Positions 32,280 to 41,533 of a stretch of DNA of 64,000 bases are shown here, piece by piece (position 1 is the first letter of the stretch; the number at the start of each line of letters is the position of its first letter). This DNA is from an uncultured Helicobacter sp. (GTDB lineage Bacteria > Campylobacterota > Campylobacteria > Campylobacterales > Helicobacteraceae): assembly GCF_947367035.1 (NCBI RefSeq), contig NZ_CANBCA010000002.1:62001-126000 (forward strand), read 5' to 3'. The notes under the pieces are model-generated. The model had not been told where the DNA came from. It made no database searches and saw nothing but the letters and a program-made list of their open reading frames with translations. A program made the position numbers and the translations under genes.

Positions 32280-33668
32280 TTATTTACCTAAGCAAAAATC
32301 TCCAAACATTACATCTAGCATTTGAGAATATTCGTAAGGTTTTGTAATTGATGCAATGGCCCTTAATGCTTCATTGATTTGAAAGCTGAAAATTTCTAAT
32401 TCTGTATTTTCCAAAGGGAAAATAGATTGTTGTAACGCTTCAATACAAGTCTGCACTGCTTGGAATTGATATTCTGAAGCTAGAAGCAAAGATTGTGATT
32501 CTTCTTTGGAATCCAATAAAGATTCAAGGTATTTTTTAAAACTCTCTAACAAAGAATCTTTAGCATACAAATCGCCTTTTAAACAAAGTTTTATAGGATT
32601 GAAATCCTGCAAAATTGTCCAATCCAACTTATAATCCAAATCCACCTTATTCAGTAAAACAAAAATTTTTTTGCTCTTTTGATAGGTTTTTAGTAGATCT
32701 ATAATTTGAAAATCCTCCTGTGTTATAGGAGATGAAATATCAAAGAGAGCAATTAACAAATCACTCTCTTGCACCTTTTCTAAACTTCTTTTAATACCCT
32801 CTGACTCTATAAAATCTTTAGTTTCGTGAATCCCAGCAGTATCAATAAGACGCAATAAATGCCCTCCTAGCATAAAGTTCTCCTCAATACTATCCCGTGT
32901 CGTGCCTGCTATTTCACTCACAATTGCACGATTACTATGCAAGAGTGCATTTAAAAGGGAACTTTTACCCACATTTGGTTTCCCAATAATACAAAGTTTA
33001 TAACCTTCAAACATTGTGCGCTTTGCTTTAGATTGCTCCAAAAGACAATGAAGCGTGTTAAGAATTGATTGCAATTTACCTTTTAAATTTTCTAGTAAAT
33101 CCTTAGGTAAATCTTCCTCCGCATAATCTATAAAAACCTCACTATGCGCAAGTAAGGAAATCAAATCTATACGCAATTTTTCACAAAAATCCTGCATTTC
33201 TCCTTTTAGATGACGCATAAGCATTTTGTGTGCTTGTGCGCTTTGGGATTCTATTAGTTTAGCAACTGCTTGTGCTTGGGATAAATCAATGCGTCCGCCC
33301 AAAAATGCTCGTTTTGTAAATTCACCTGGATTTGCTAAACGAGCACCATATTGTAAGCACTCTTGCAAAATACTTTGAGCAATAAAGTTTCCGCCGTGGC
33401 ATTGAAACTCTACTACATCTTGCGTTGTATAACTATGGGGCGCTTTAAAATAGAGTAAAATACATTCGTCTAGTAAATCCTCATTACTAAAATAAATCTT
33501 TGTTAATTTTGCACAACGTGCAGGCAAAGAAAGCATAAGATTTTCTGGAGTAGTTCTAGCAAGCCTTGCAGCGATTTTTAAAGAATCTTTACCACTCAAG
33601 CGCAAGACATTTAATGAAGACTTCCCATAAGTTGTCGCGGGAGCAATAATTGTATCATCATTTAACAT
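32280..33668 (-). CDS. mnmE: tRNA modification GTPase MnmE
   Basis: GTPase that, with MnmG, builds 5-carboxymethylaminomethyl modifications at the tRNA wobble uridine. 462 residues. N-terminal formyl-folate binding domain begins DTIIAPATTYGKSSLNVLRLSG. GTPase G1 is GKPNVGKSSLLNALL (about 220-234), G2/G3 include AGTTRD and DTAGIHET, G4 is LNKVD. The C-terminus ends FCLGK, matching the essential C(I/L/V)GK tetrapeptide. It is the last gene of the rpmH cluster, eight bases after jag. Confidence 0.97.
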   Translation of the reverse strand: MLNDDTIIAPATTYGKSSLNVLRLSGKDSLKIAARLARTTPENLMLSLPARCAKLTKIYFSNEDLLDECILLYFKAPHSYTTQDVVEFQCHGGNFIAQSILQECLQYGARLANPGEFTKRAFLGGRIDLSQAQAVAKLIESQSAQAHKMLMRHLKGEMQDFCEKLRIDLISLLAHSEVFIDYAEEDLPKDLLENLKGKLQSILNTLHCLLEQSKAKRTMFEGYKLCIIGKPNVGKSSLLNALLHSNRAIVSEIAGTTRDSIEENFMLGGHLLRLIDTAGIHETKDFIESEGIKRSLEKVQESDLLIALFDISSPITQEDFQIIDLLKTYQKSKKIFVLLNKVDLDYKLDWTILQDFNPIKLCLKGDLYAKDSLLESFKKYLESLLDSKEESQSLLLASEYQFQAVQTCIEALQQSIFPLENTELEIFSFQINEALRAIASITKPYEYSQMLDVMFGDFCLGK

Positions 33669-33676
33669 ACAATACT

Positions 33677-34573
33677 CTAGGAATGATGAAAATCGTTAAT
33701 AATAATATAACGTTCCCCCTCATTATTTAGACGAAAAGAGATATACTTATCAGGAAATTGTTCCCGTAACTGCTTTAATGCAATATGAGCCAATACACCA
33801 TCAAGAGGTTTTGTTTGAGCTTTTCCAAACATTTTAATGCTTTCAATCGTAGGTAATAAATAATTTGCAATCATCTCTTCTTGATTGCGCAAAAATTCTG
33901 CAATTTCCAACCGAATCATCACTCCATAAACGTGATTTACCCAATTAAAAATCAAATAAGAAATCGCCTTATAACGATAACCTTCTTTCCCAATTAACAA
34001 AGCAGAATCCTCACCATCAATTTTAATATAAAGCGTATTTTCATCATAAGGTTCAACGAGAATTTCACTTAGCTGGTAGGGCATCAAACTCAAAAGTTCT
34101 TGAAGTTCTCTTTGCACCTCTTTTGCAACATTCTGTAAATCTAGTTGTTTGTGTTTGATATGATTTGGAATCTTGCTTACAAATTGCACATTAAAGTCTC
34201 TTGGATTATTCTTAAAAGCTTCTTGAGAATCATCTTTCTTTGAAGATTCTAGTGAAAAATACTTCAATGATTCCAATCTTCTAGTCTCTTCATCTGCAAT
34301 TAATGGTTCATTCTCTTCTCTCATCTTCCCTGCGCTTTGAAAACTTTCCTCATTGATTGAATTAAAAGTTGTTTTAACTTCTATTGATGAGGAATCTACC
34401 TTTAATAAAATTTTTGGTTGAGCGCAAATAATTGCATGTTTTTTACCAATCCCTAAAAAGCCTTTAGAGGGATTTTGAATAATTTCATATTCCAAATCTA
34501 CAACAGAACACCCAAAATCATTTGATGCAATTATCAAGGCATTTTCTAAAGTTTCTGCTTCTATCTTCTTCAT
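33677..34573 (-). CDS. jag: Jag/KhpB-type RNA-binding protein
   Basis: 298 residues with the three Jag parts. The N-terminal domain (about 1-52) contains NPSKGFLGIGKKHAII, a linker (about 55-150) is charged and low in complexity, and the C-terminus holds a KH domain (SALLIGKEGYRYKAISYLIFNW, about 189-210) followed by R3H. The R3H R-x3-H motif is not obvious in the last 80 residues. Jag proteins bind RNA and affect cell envelope growth. Position directly after yidC is the classical arrangement. Confidence 0.88.
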   Translation of the reverse strand: MKKIEAETLENALIIASNDFGCSVVDLEYEIIQNPSKGFLGIGKKHAIICAQPKILLKVDSSSIEVKTTFNSINEESFQSAGKMREENEPLIADEETRRLESLKYFSLESSKKDDSQEAFKNNPRDFNVQFVSKIPNHIKHKQLDLQNVAKEVQRELQELLSLMPYQLSEILVEPYDENTLYIKIDGEDSALLIGKEGYRYKAISYLIFNWVNHVYGVMIRLEIAEFLRNQEEMIANYLLPTIESIKMFGKAQTKPLDGVLAHIALKQLREQFPDKYISFRLNNEGERYIIINDFHHS

Positions 34574-34575
34574 TT

Positions 34576-36180
34576 TTAATCATCTTTATGTTTATGTTCT
34601 GCAATTTCACGCGCTTTTTTACGCTCTAATGCTTTATTGATAAGTAATTGCTGAACAATGGAAAAAATATTATTTACAAACCAATATAATACAAGCCCTG
34701 AAGGAAAAGTTACAAAAAAGATTGTAAAGATTAAGGGTAAAAATTTAAAGATTTTTTCTTGCATTGGGTCGCTAAAGGCTGTAGGTGTTAAATGCTGCTG
34801 GAGATACATTGTGCCACCCATTAAAATTGGCAAAATGAAATAAGGGTCCATTGCAGATAAGTCATTAATCCAAAGTAGCCAACCTGCACCCTTTAGCTCA
34901 ATCGCATTAAATAAAACACGATAAATTGCGAAAAATACTGGCATTTGCAAAAGAAGTGGCAAACAACCTCCCATTGGATTCGCTCCGTGTTTTCTATAAA
35001 GCTCCATCATATGTGCTTGAAGCTTTTGTGGCTCTCCTTTATACTTCTGTTGCAGTTCCTTCATTTTTGGCGCAAGATCTTTTAGCTTCTGCATTGACAC
35101 CATACCTTTATAGGTTAAAGGATAAAGCACAACCCTAACAATCAGTGTCAATAAAATAATCGCCCAACCCCAATTTCCACATAAATCATAGAGTTTATCA
35201 AGTAGCAAAAAAAGAGGTTTAGCAAAAAAAGTAATCACACCATATTCTACTACATCTATTAAGTTGGGATTAATAGACTCAAGCAAACGATAATCTTTTG
35301 GACCAATATATCCTTCTAGCTTCAACTCGCCATTTGCACTAATAAATGGCATAGGATTCTCACTTGGGTTGCTCAAAATCGTTGCGTTAAGCGCATTATT
35401 TTTACTAAAAAACAAAGTAGCATAATAACGATCCACTGCTGCAATAATACTTGCATTTGCATAATTGTTTTGCCCTTGCGCATCTCCATCTTCAATGGTT
35501 GTAATAGTATTATCCGATTCTTTAACAATCACACCCTTAAAAACATAAGCATCATTTTCCACACTAGGGCGCATACCGGGTGATACAAAATAGGTGTAAT
35601 TTTGCGGAATATTAATTTGTGCCTCATAATATCCATTGGGATAGAAAGTGAGGACTTTTTCTACTTTCACATTATCCAATTCTTGAACCAATATAATAGA
35701 TTGTGGTTTATCTTGAATGGTTAAAGAGGTTAGATTTGCATTATAAGGGGTATTAAAAGCTTGTTGATTTAATAAAGAATCCGAAAAGCGAATTTCTAAA
35801 ATCTTTGGATTGTTTGTATTTGCTACGTCTTCTGGAAACAAAGATAATGCAGCAGAATCTTTTTGGTATTTTTCCGCTTTCAAATTCACTCCTGCGATTC
35901 TACCTAAGCGGTCAATCTTATAGGTGAAATTTTCAGATTCTATTGTTGCAATGATAGTGCTATTTTGCTTTGGTGCTTTCACGATATTTTGTGCCACTTG
36001 ATTAGAGGCATTGGTTGTAGCAACACTTTGCATCTCTCTTGTTGCAGTTTGCTGCGTTTCATTATTTTCTGCTACTTGCGGTTGATAGAAGTAACTATAA
36101 GGCACAAAAAATGCAAGTGCTAGAAGCACAGCAATTAAAACTCTAGTTTGAGAACTTAGATTATCAATTTTATCAAGCAC
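34576..36180 (-). CDS. yidC: membrane protein insertase YidC
   Basis: Inserts proteins into the inner membrane, alone or with SecYEG. 534 residues, the usual Gram-negative length. N-terminal anchor (about 10-30), a large periplasmic domain (about 60-300) and five C-terminal membrane helices with the conserved WGWAIILLTLIVRVVLYPLTYKGMVSMQKLKDLAPKM (about 345-380), the hydrophilic-groove arginine in LIVR, MELYRKHGANPMGGCLP and QMPVFFAIYR. The start overlaps the yidD stop by eight bases. Confidence 0.97.
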   Translation of the reverse strand: MLDKIDNLSSQTRVLIAVLLALAFFVPYSYFYQPQVAENNETQQTATREMQSVATTNASNQVAQNIVKAPKQNSTIIATIESENFTYKIDRLGRIAGVNLKAEKYQKDSAALSLFPEDVANTNNPKILEIRFSDSLLNQQAFNTPYNANLTSLTIQDKPQSIILVQELDNVKVEKVLTFYPNGYYEAQINIPQNYTYFVSPGMRPSVENDAYVFKGVIVKESDNTITTIEDGDAQGQNNYANASIIAAVDRYYATLFFSKNNALNATILSNPSENPMPFISANGELKLEGYIGPKDYRLLESINPNLIDVVEYGVITFFAKPLFLLLDKLYDLCGNWGWAIILLTLIVRVVLYPLTYKGMVSMQKLKDLAPKMKELQQKYKGEPQKLQAHMMELYRKHGANPMGGCLPLLLQMPVFFAIYRVLFNAIELKGAGWLLWINDLSAMDPYFILPILMGGTMYLQQHLTPTAFSDPMQEKIFKFLPLIFTIFFVTFPSGLVLYWFVNNIFSIVQQLLINKALERKKAREIAEHKHKDD

Positions 36181-36562
36181 AGGAAGCCTTTGAATGTTGT
36201 TTAATAATAAAAACTTTTTGGATTTGCAAGTTTAATGAAATTCCATTTGGAATATTTTTAAAATTGTATTTTTGAGGCTTATTCGGAATCAACCAATATT
36301 GGATGTTAATAAGATAAGGATTACTAAAATGAGATTGAATCTTTAAAGAAACTTGTGGATAAGCAACGCCACCTTCAAAAAACTGATTGCAAGAAAAAAT
36401 TCTTATCAATGTTTTCCAAACAGCCACCAAAGGGTTTTGGAACAGAAAAATCTGTTTAGAATACTCTGAACAACTTGGATAATAACGACAAGTAGAACCC
36501 AAATAAGGAGAGATAAAATACTGATAACAAGAAAGAATCTTTATGCAAAATTGTTTTAACAT
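36173..36562 (-). CDS. yidD: membrane protein insertion efficiency factor YidD
   Basis: Small protein that assists YidC. The first 70 residues carry the family signature YQYFISPYLGSTCRYYPSCSEYSKQIF (about 13-39) with conserved Cys residues, then NPLVAVWKTLIRIFSCNQFFEGG. The remaining 60 residues are a lineage-specific tail; YidD is usually 70-120 residues long. Located between rnpA and yidC. Confidence 0.93.
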   Translation of the reverse strand: MLKQFCIKILSCYQYFISPYLGSTCRYYPSCSEYSKQIFLFQNPLVAVWKTLIRIFSCNQFFEGGVAYPQVSLKIQSHFSNPYLINIQYWLIPNKPQKYNFKNIPNGISLNLQIQKVFIIKQHSKASCA

Positions 36563-36564
36563 TT

Positions 36565-36903
36565 TTAAACTACCAAATTAAGTCGCATTAAAGCGTGTTT
36601 ATAATTATCTCGCAAAATTTTATATTCCACTTTATCTAAACCAATTTTTGCTAACAAAATCATATCCCCATTTTTTAAGTTCAGTATAGACTCTCTATAA
36701 ATACTTCTCAAGCGACGCTTAATAAGATTCCTACAAACAGCATTTCCTACTTTTTTAGATACTGAAAATCCAATCCTTTTTGCTGTTGTATGAGGATTTT
36801 CTTTAAAAAATAGAATGAAATGAGAGTTATGCCACCTTGTTTGGCTTTTATAAACATTATCAAAATCTTTTTTTGTGTTTAAGGTTACCAAAGCCGATTC
36901 CAC
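36565..36903 (-). CDS. rnpA: ribonuclease P protein component
   Basis: Protein subunit that helps RNase P RNA cut tRNA 5' leaders. 112 residues. The basic RNR signature RIGFSVSKKVGNAVCRNLIKRRLRSIYRE (about 44-72) contains the RNLIKRRLR core that contacts RNA. It lies three bases after rpmH, the conserved pairing in bacteria. Confidence 0.95.
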   Translation of the reverse strand: MESALVTLNTKKDFDNVYKSQTRWHNSHFILFFKENPHTTAKRIGFSVSKKVGNAVCRNLIKRRLRSIYRESILNLKNGDMILLAKIGLDKVEYKILRDNYKHALMRLNLVV

Positions 36904-36906
36904 AAA

Positions 36907-37041
36907 TTAGATTGCAAGCCTTTTTCTACCTTTAGCTCGCCTTGCATTGATAATTTTACGACCATTTTTAGTTTGCATTCTAACTCTAAACCCGTGCGTG
37001 CGCTTACGAGGCGTATTATGTGGTTGATATGTTCTTTTCAT
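36907..37041 (-). CDS. rpmH: 50S ribosomal protein L34
   Basis: 44 residues, almost wholly basic: [38 protein letters not shown]. This is the full L34 consensus. AGAAGG lies upstream of the ATG. It heads the rpmH-rnpA-yidD-yidC-jag-mnmE cluster. Confidence 0.97.
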   Translation of the reverse strand: MKRTYQPHNTPRKRTHGFRVRMQTKNGRKIINARRAKGRKRLAI

Positions 37042-37104
37042 TTCTAAAACCTTCTAAAAAAATAAACGCAAATTCTAATGCACTTTTACTTAAAACTAGA
37101 TTTA

Positions 37105-38532
37105 TTAATGATTCTGCTCTAAAGCACTCGTCAATGCCACTGCAATCGCAGCAACTAAATCACTATCGTCTTTGGTCTCTTGTGGCAATAAATCTTGCAC
37201 TTTTTTCTCTAAATAAGAAGTATCAAAATTTCCACGCCTAAAATCTTTGTCATTGCAGATATTAACGAGAAAAGGGATTGTAGTTTTAACTCCACGAATT
37301 TTAAATTCGTTTAAAGCGCGTTTAAGCTTATTAACTGCCAAGTCATAACTTGTCGCACGAACAATTAATTTTGCTATCATAGAATCATAAAAGGGTGGAA
37401 TTGTAAAATCCTTATAAACATAACTATCTACTCGTACAAAAGGACCTAAAGCCGGATAATACGAAGTAATTATTCCGGGATTTGGCACAAAATCATTATG
37501 CACATCTTCTGCATTAATTCGTGCTTCAATTGCAAATCCTTGAGCGCGAATATCATTTTGTGTAAGGTCTAAAATCTCACCATTAGCGATTCTAATCTGA
37601 CGTCCAATTAAATCATATCCTGTAATTTCCTCTGTTACTCCGTGTTCTACTTGAATCCGCGTATTCATTTCCATAAAATAAAAATTGTTATAATCATCTA
37701 CTAGAAATTCCACAGTTCCGGCATTTGTATATTTTGCAGCCTTTGCCGCCGCAACTGCTACACTTCCCATACGGCGGCGTAAATCTATACTCATTGTAGG
37801 ACAAGGTGCAATTTCAATGAGTTTTTGATGTCTTCTTTGAATAGAGCAATCCCTTTCTAACAAATGAATCACATTACCATAATTATCACTTAGAATTTGA
37901 AACTCAATATGACGCGGATTTTGAATGTATTTTTCCATAAAGACATCTTCATTTTTAAAGAAAGTTAATGCTTCTCTTTTACAAGCTTCAAAAGAAGATT
38001 CCAAATCTTTTTCTTCCCAAACAACACGGATTCCGCGTCCGCCACCTCCACTACTTGCCTTTAAGATGATAGGATAACCAATCTTACGCGCAATTTTTTG
38101 AATCTCATACAGACCTAAAGCATTAAGAGGTTCTGTTCCAGGCACAACCGGGATTCCATTGGCAATCATTAAATTTCTTGCAGCATTCTTATCTCCCATT
38201 TTCGCAATCACTTCAGTATCTGGACCAATCCATACAATCCCAGCTTCTTTAACCTTTTTAGCAAAAAGTGCATTTTCACTTAGGAATCCATAACCTGGAT
38301 GGATTGCCTCTGCTTCCATTTCTTTAGCAGCTTGGATAATCAAATCTGGATCTAAGTAACCCTTAATAGGGTCCTCACTAATAGGATAAGTATGTGTCGC
38401 CATTTTTACGTGCATACTATCACGGTCTGCACGAGAATAAATTGCTATGGATTCTATATTCAAATCATTACAAGCGCGAATAATGCGAACAGCAATCTCA
38501 CCACGATTTGCAATTAAAACTCTCTTAAACAT
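37105..38532 (-). CDS. accC: acetyl-CoA carboxylase biotin carboxylase subunit
   Basis: ATP-dependent carboxylation of biotin on AccB, first step of fatty-acid synthesis. 475 residues. N-terminal RVLIANRGEIAVRIIRACNDL, ATP-grasp domain with ILKASSGGGGRGIRVV (about 156-171) and FMEKYIQNPRHIEFQIL, the catalytic block VEFLVDDYNNFYFMEMNTRIQVEHGVTEEITGYDL (about 274-308) and C-terminal NPGIITSY. Slightly longer than E. coli AccC (449). It is not next to accB here; standing alone is common in this class. Pyruvate or other carboxylase subunits share the fold, so substrate is assigned by length. Confidence 0.92.
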   Translation of the reverse strand: MFKRVLIANRGEIAVRIIRACNDLNIESIAIYSRADRDSMHVKMATHTYPISEDPIKGYLDPDLIIQAAKEMEAEAIHPGYGFLSENALFAKKVKEAGIVWIGPDTEVIAKMGDKNAARNLMIANGIPVVPGTEPLNALGLYEIQKIARKIGYPIILKASSGGGGRGIRVVWEEKDLESSFEACKREALTFFKNEDVFMEKYIQNPRHIEFQILSDNYGNVIHLLERDCSIQRRHQKLIEIAPCPTMSIDLRRRMGSVAVAAAKAAKYTNAGTVEFLVDDYNNFYFMEMNTRIQVEHGVTEEITGYDLIGRQIRIANGEILDLTQNDIRAQGFAIEARINAEDVHNDFVPNPGIITSYYPALGPFVRVDSYVYKDFTIPPFYDSMIAKLIVRATSYDLAVNKLKRALNEFKIRGVKTTIPFLVNICNDKDFRRGNFDTSYLEKKVQDLLPQETKDDSDLVAAIAVALTSALEQNH

Positions 38533-38674
38533 AAAAACTCCAAAAAGAAATTAACACATTTTATAATTTTATTTTTGATTTATAGTTGAAGTTTTACAAA
38601 CATTTGAAAAAAAATCATCAAAATATGCTAAAATTCACGCATTTTTACACATTTTAGTTATTTGAGGCTTCTTT

Positions 38675-39448
38675 ATGGATTTATTAAATGCTGGAATCTT
38701 AGGCATTGTTGAAGGATTTACTGAGTTTTTACCCGTTTCTTCTACGGGACATTTGATTTTAGCTTCAGAATTACTCGGAATTCCACAAAATACATTTCAC
38801 AAAACTTTTGAAGTCGTCATTCAATTAGGCTCTATTTTAGCTGTTCTTTTTGTCTTTTGGGAAAAATTAACCACAAATAGCCTTAGATTATGGATAAAAT
38901 TATGTATTGGATTCTTGCCTGCTGGAACTTTAGGCTTTTTATTCTATTCTCATATTAAGGCACTTTTTGCTCCTATCACAGTTTCTATTATGTTGATCAT
39001 TGGTGGGATTTAATTTATTATTTTGTAAATTTTTCATATATAAATGTAATAAAACATTATAAATATAGATGAAATCTCTTATATTCAAGCGCTTTGGATT
39101 GGGTTTTTTCAAGCTCTTGCAATGATTCCAGGCACTTCACGGAGTGGTGCGACAATCATAGGCGGTTTATTATTTGGCTGTAATCGTAAAGTAGCCACAG
39201 AATTTTCCTTTCTCTTGGCTTTACCTGCGATGGTTGTTGCAAGTTCTTATAGTCTTTATAGGAGCTATGAGTCTATTTATATGGATAATATAATGATACT
39301 TGGTATCGGATTTGTTGTGGCATTTTTAAGTGCTCTCTTAGCAATCAAACTTTTTTTAAACTTCATTTCTCGCTTTAATTTTATTCCCTTTGGAATCTAT
39401 CGGATTATTCTAGGCGTGATATTTTTATTTTATTTAGATATTCTTTAA
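38675..39448 (+). pseudogene. uppP: undecaprenyl-diphosphatase UppP, disrupted by two frameshifts
   Basis: UppP (BacA) recycles the lipid carrier for peptidoglycan. The 5' part (38675-39013) has the EGFTEFLPVSSTGH motif and the 3' part (39122-39448) has the second active-site motif [10 protein letters not shown] and the ending [12 protein letters not shown]. Both are in the same frame, but a stop at 39011 and the out-of-frame piece 39010 to about 39062 ([17 protein letters not shown]) separate them. The third piece then resumes as [18 protein letters not shown] one-base loss near 39010 and a one-base gain near 39063 explain this. It is either a real pseudogene or two assembly errors. Confidence 0.85.
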
Positions 39449-39786
39449 TGATTATCAATATTCTTGATTGTGTTTGCATATAGGTTAAAATAAACATAAA
39501 AATTTAATTGCGTTTGGATTAAATAGTAGTTTAGGTGTCAGTGTTGCAAGCTAGAATCCCAAATAAAATATAAAAAAGTATTTAAAAACTTTTTTCTTTA
39601 GGAAATTTCGAGCGTTTTTTATAGAATTTATGGTCGTTTCGAATTGACATATAGTATTTAATTTATATAAATGATAAATCACAGGCATTAGGTAGTTGAG
39701 ATAAGATTTATACAGAAGAAATATTTATTTTTCTGTATAAATAAACCATAAAATAGGGATTCTAAAAATTTATTTAAAAACAGAAA
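39449..39786. other. non-coding interval with two hairpins and a promoter-like site
   Basis: No gene seen. It contains an 8-bp inverted repeat AAAAAAGT / ACTTTTTT (39572-39595), a TTGACA-16-TATAAA promoter-like pair on the plus strand (39644-39671), and an 11-bp perfect inverted repeat TTTATACAGAA / TTCTGTATAAA (39707-39717, 39731-39741). The last two could bound a small RNA. Confidence 0.4.
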
Positions 39787-40311
39787 TTAAAATTCCAAAA
39801 TAAAGGCTAAAGAATCTACCTTTTGTATTACGCCAATAATCATTAGCCCCAAAAGTCCAGCAAAAAATCCAGCCAATAAATCATCCCCCATCACACCTAA
39901 ACCACCCTTGACTTCTTTATCAACCCTACCAATTATAGAGGGTTTCCAAATATCAAATAATCTAAATAAAACAAAAGATAATACCAATCCAAAAAAACTA
40001 TATCCAATCATAGAAACACTAATCCACACCCCCGCTAGCTCATCAATCACAATTTCACTACAATCGTGTGCCATTCCTTGTTTCTCATAATCATTAATAA
40101 TTTGAATTGCAATCACAGAAATAAGCAATGCTAAAAGCAATAAAGTGCTAGATGCGATATAATAGCCAATAGCCCAAGCAAAGGGTAAAGCAACCAATGT
40201 GCCGATCGTTCCGGGTGCCTTTGGGCTAAGTCCGCTAAAAAACAATGTCAAAAAGCCCTTCTTGCAAAAGTCTTTAAAATCAATGAAAGTTCTAAAAAAA
40301 CTATGCTGCAT
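39787..40311 (-). CDS. pgpA: phosphatidylglycerophosphatase A
   Basis: Removes phosphate from phosphatidylglycerophosphate at the inner membrane. 174 residues. Conserved FFSGLSPKAPGTIGTLVALP (about 23-42), DCSEIVIDELAGVWISV (about 78-94) and GGLGVMGDDLLAGFFAG (about 135-151) with the catalytic acidic residues, plus several membrane helices. Ten bases after the sulfurylase-like gene; the same neighbours occur in Campylobacter jejuni. Confidence 0.94.
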   Translation of the reverse strand: MQHSFFRTFIDFKDFCKKGFLTLFFSGLSPKAPGTIGTLVALPFAWAIGYYIASSTLLLLALLISVIAIQIINDYEKQGMAHDCSEIVIDELAGVWISVSMIGYSFFGLVLSFVLFRLFDIWKPSIIGRVDKEVKGGLGVMGDDLLAGFFAGLLGLMIIGVIQKVDSLAFILEF

Positions 40312-40321
40312 TAAAAAAACC

Positions 40322-41533
40322 TTAACTTAAAGACCGTGTTTGATAAATATTTATCAATTTTAAATAAAAATCTTCATCATCTTGCTCTTCAATCACTCCA
40401 TTACTTGCAAACATTGCTCCAAATTGTTGAATCAATGGACTGAAACGTTTGGGAAATAAATAACTTAAAACCTTAGCTGAAACTTCTTTACGCACTAAAA
40501 TTGTAGGTGGAATTAATCCAGCTTGCAGGATACCTTGCAAGAATCCAGAGTGATAATCAATATGATAATGCTTACCGTGGGGGCAAGTCTTAGGACTAAC
40601 AATCGTATTACATTGATTACAATACACAAATTCGCTTAATAATTTTACTTTAATTTTAATATCTTTTGTCATATCAAAAATAGAATAAATCTTTTGATTA
40701 TCGTAATAAATTACCAAATCAGGATAATTCTCTCCAATAGCGATTCTATCGCAACCAAGATTCTGTGCCAAAATTGCGTCTAAAATAATCCCGTGTGCGC
40801 CAGCGAACAAATAAATATCATCTAAAGGAAAAATAACAATGCAATGCTTTGGCAAATAATTGTCAATCACAAACTCTAAACAAATTTTACGAATATAAAA
40901 GTCCAATAAACCCTCATTTTGCCTTCTAAGCAATAACAAAACAAGTAAATGATTCTCTTCTAAGATAAATCTAAAAATGCGTTCGTGAATCCGTGTAATA
41001 GGGGAAGCATCTAACACCATTGCTGTTACACCCTGTGCATCATTGGTTTTTTTAAATTGCGCAATCGCCTGTTTTGTTGCGCGGTCTCTAAAAGCAAAAA
41101 TTTCAGATTGCAAATATAATGTATATTCTCCACAAAGTGCATAATTACCAAGACGATTATAAAGATGTTGAGCTTTTTTAGAATATATATCTCCGCTCAT
41201 TATTTTAAATAATCGCTCTTGTTTATTGATTTTAAAAGCAGAATCTACAATTAGTTTGCCACATAATTGATTCTCACATATCAGTGCGATTTCATCGCCT
41301 TTTTTAGAAGATTTCATTACCTCCTCATTACGTTTTCCAGCAGGTGCTAAAATAAATGAAAAGGGGAAACTTTGCCCTTCAAAAAGTCCTGTATTATCTA
41401 CTTCAATCATTTCTTTTTCATTCATCAAATGACTTACAGGGGCAAGCAAACCCTCTTGACATAAAAGAAGTGCAAAAACTGCTTCTTTATCTATAAATAA
41501 AGTAGAAAGATTATTTTTTCTTTGTGATTCCAT
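40322..41533 (-). CDS. degenerate ATP-sulfurylase-like protein
   Basis: 403 residues from ATG 41533 (the frame is open to 41614). It has the architecture of ATP sulfurylase: an N-terminal PUA-like domain (about 1-140) and a catalytic-like domain. PITRIHERIF stands where Sat has NPVHRAHE, FPLDDIYLFAGAHGIILDAILAQNLGC stands for the pyrophosphate-loop region, and CNQC...SPKTCPHG (Cys305, Cys308, Cys317) matches the zinc-binding end. The ATP-binding QTRNPxH motif is not preserved, so sulfate activation is doubtful. It overlaps the HP1021-like gene by 23 bases. A regulatory or structural role is possible. Confidence 0.7.
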   Translation of the reverse strand: MESQRKNNLSTLFIDKEAVFALLLCQEGLLAPVSHLMNEKEMIEVDNTGLFEGQSFPFSFILAPAGKRNEEVMKSSKKGDEIALICENQLCGKLIVDSAFKINKQERLFKIMSGDIYSKKAQHLYNRLGNYALCGEYTLYLQSEIFAFRDRATKQAIAQFKKTNDAQGVTAMVLDASPITRIHERIFRFILEENHLLVLLLLRRQNEGLLDFYIRKICLEFVIDNYLPKHCIVIFPLDDIYLFAGAHGIILDAILAQNLGCDRIAIGENYPDLVIYYDNQKIYSIFDMTKDIKIKVKLLSEFVYCNQCNTIVSPKTCPHGKHYHIDYHSGFLQGILQAGLIPPTILVRKEVSAKVLSYLFPKRFSPLIQQFGAMFASNGVIEEQDDEDFYLKLINIYQTRSLS

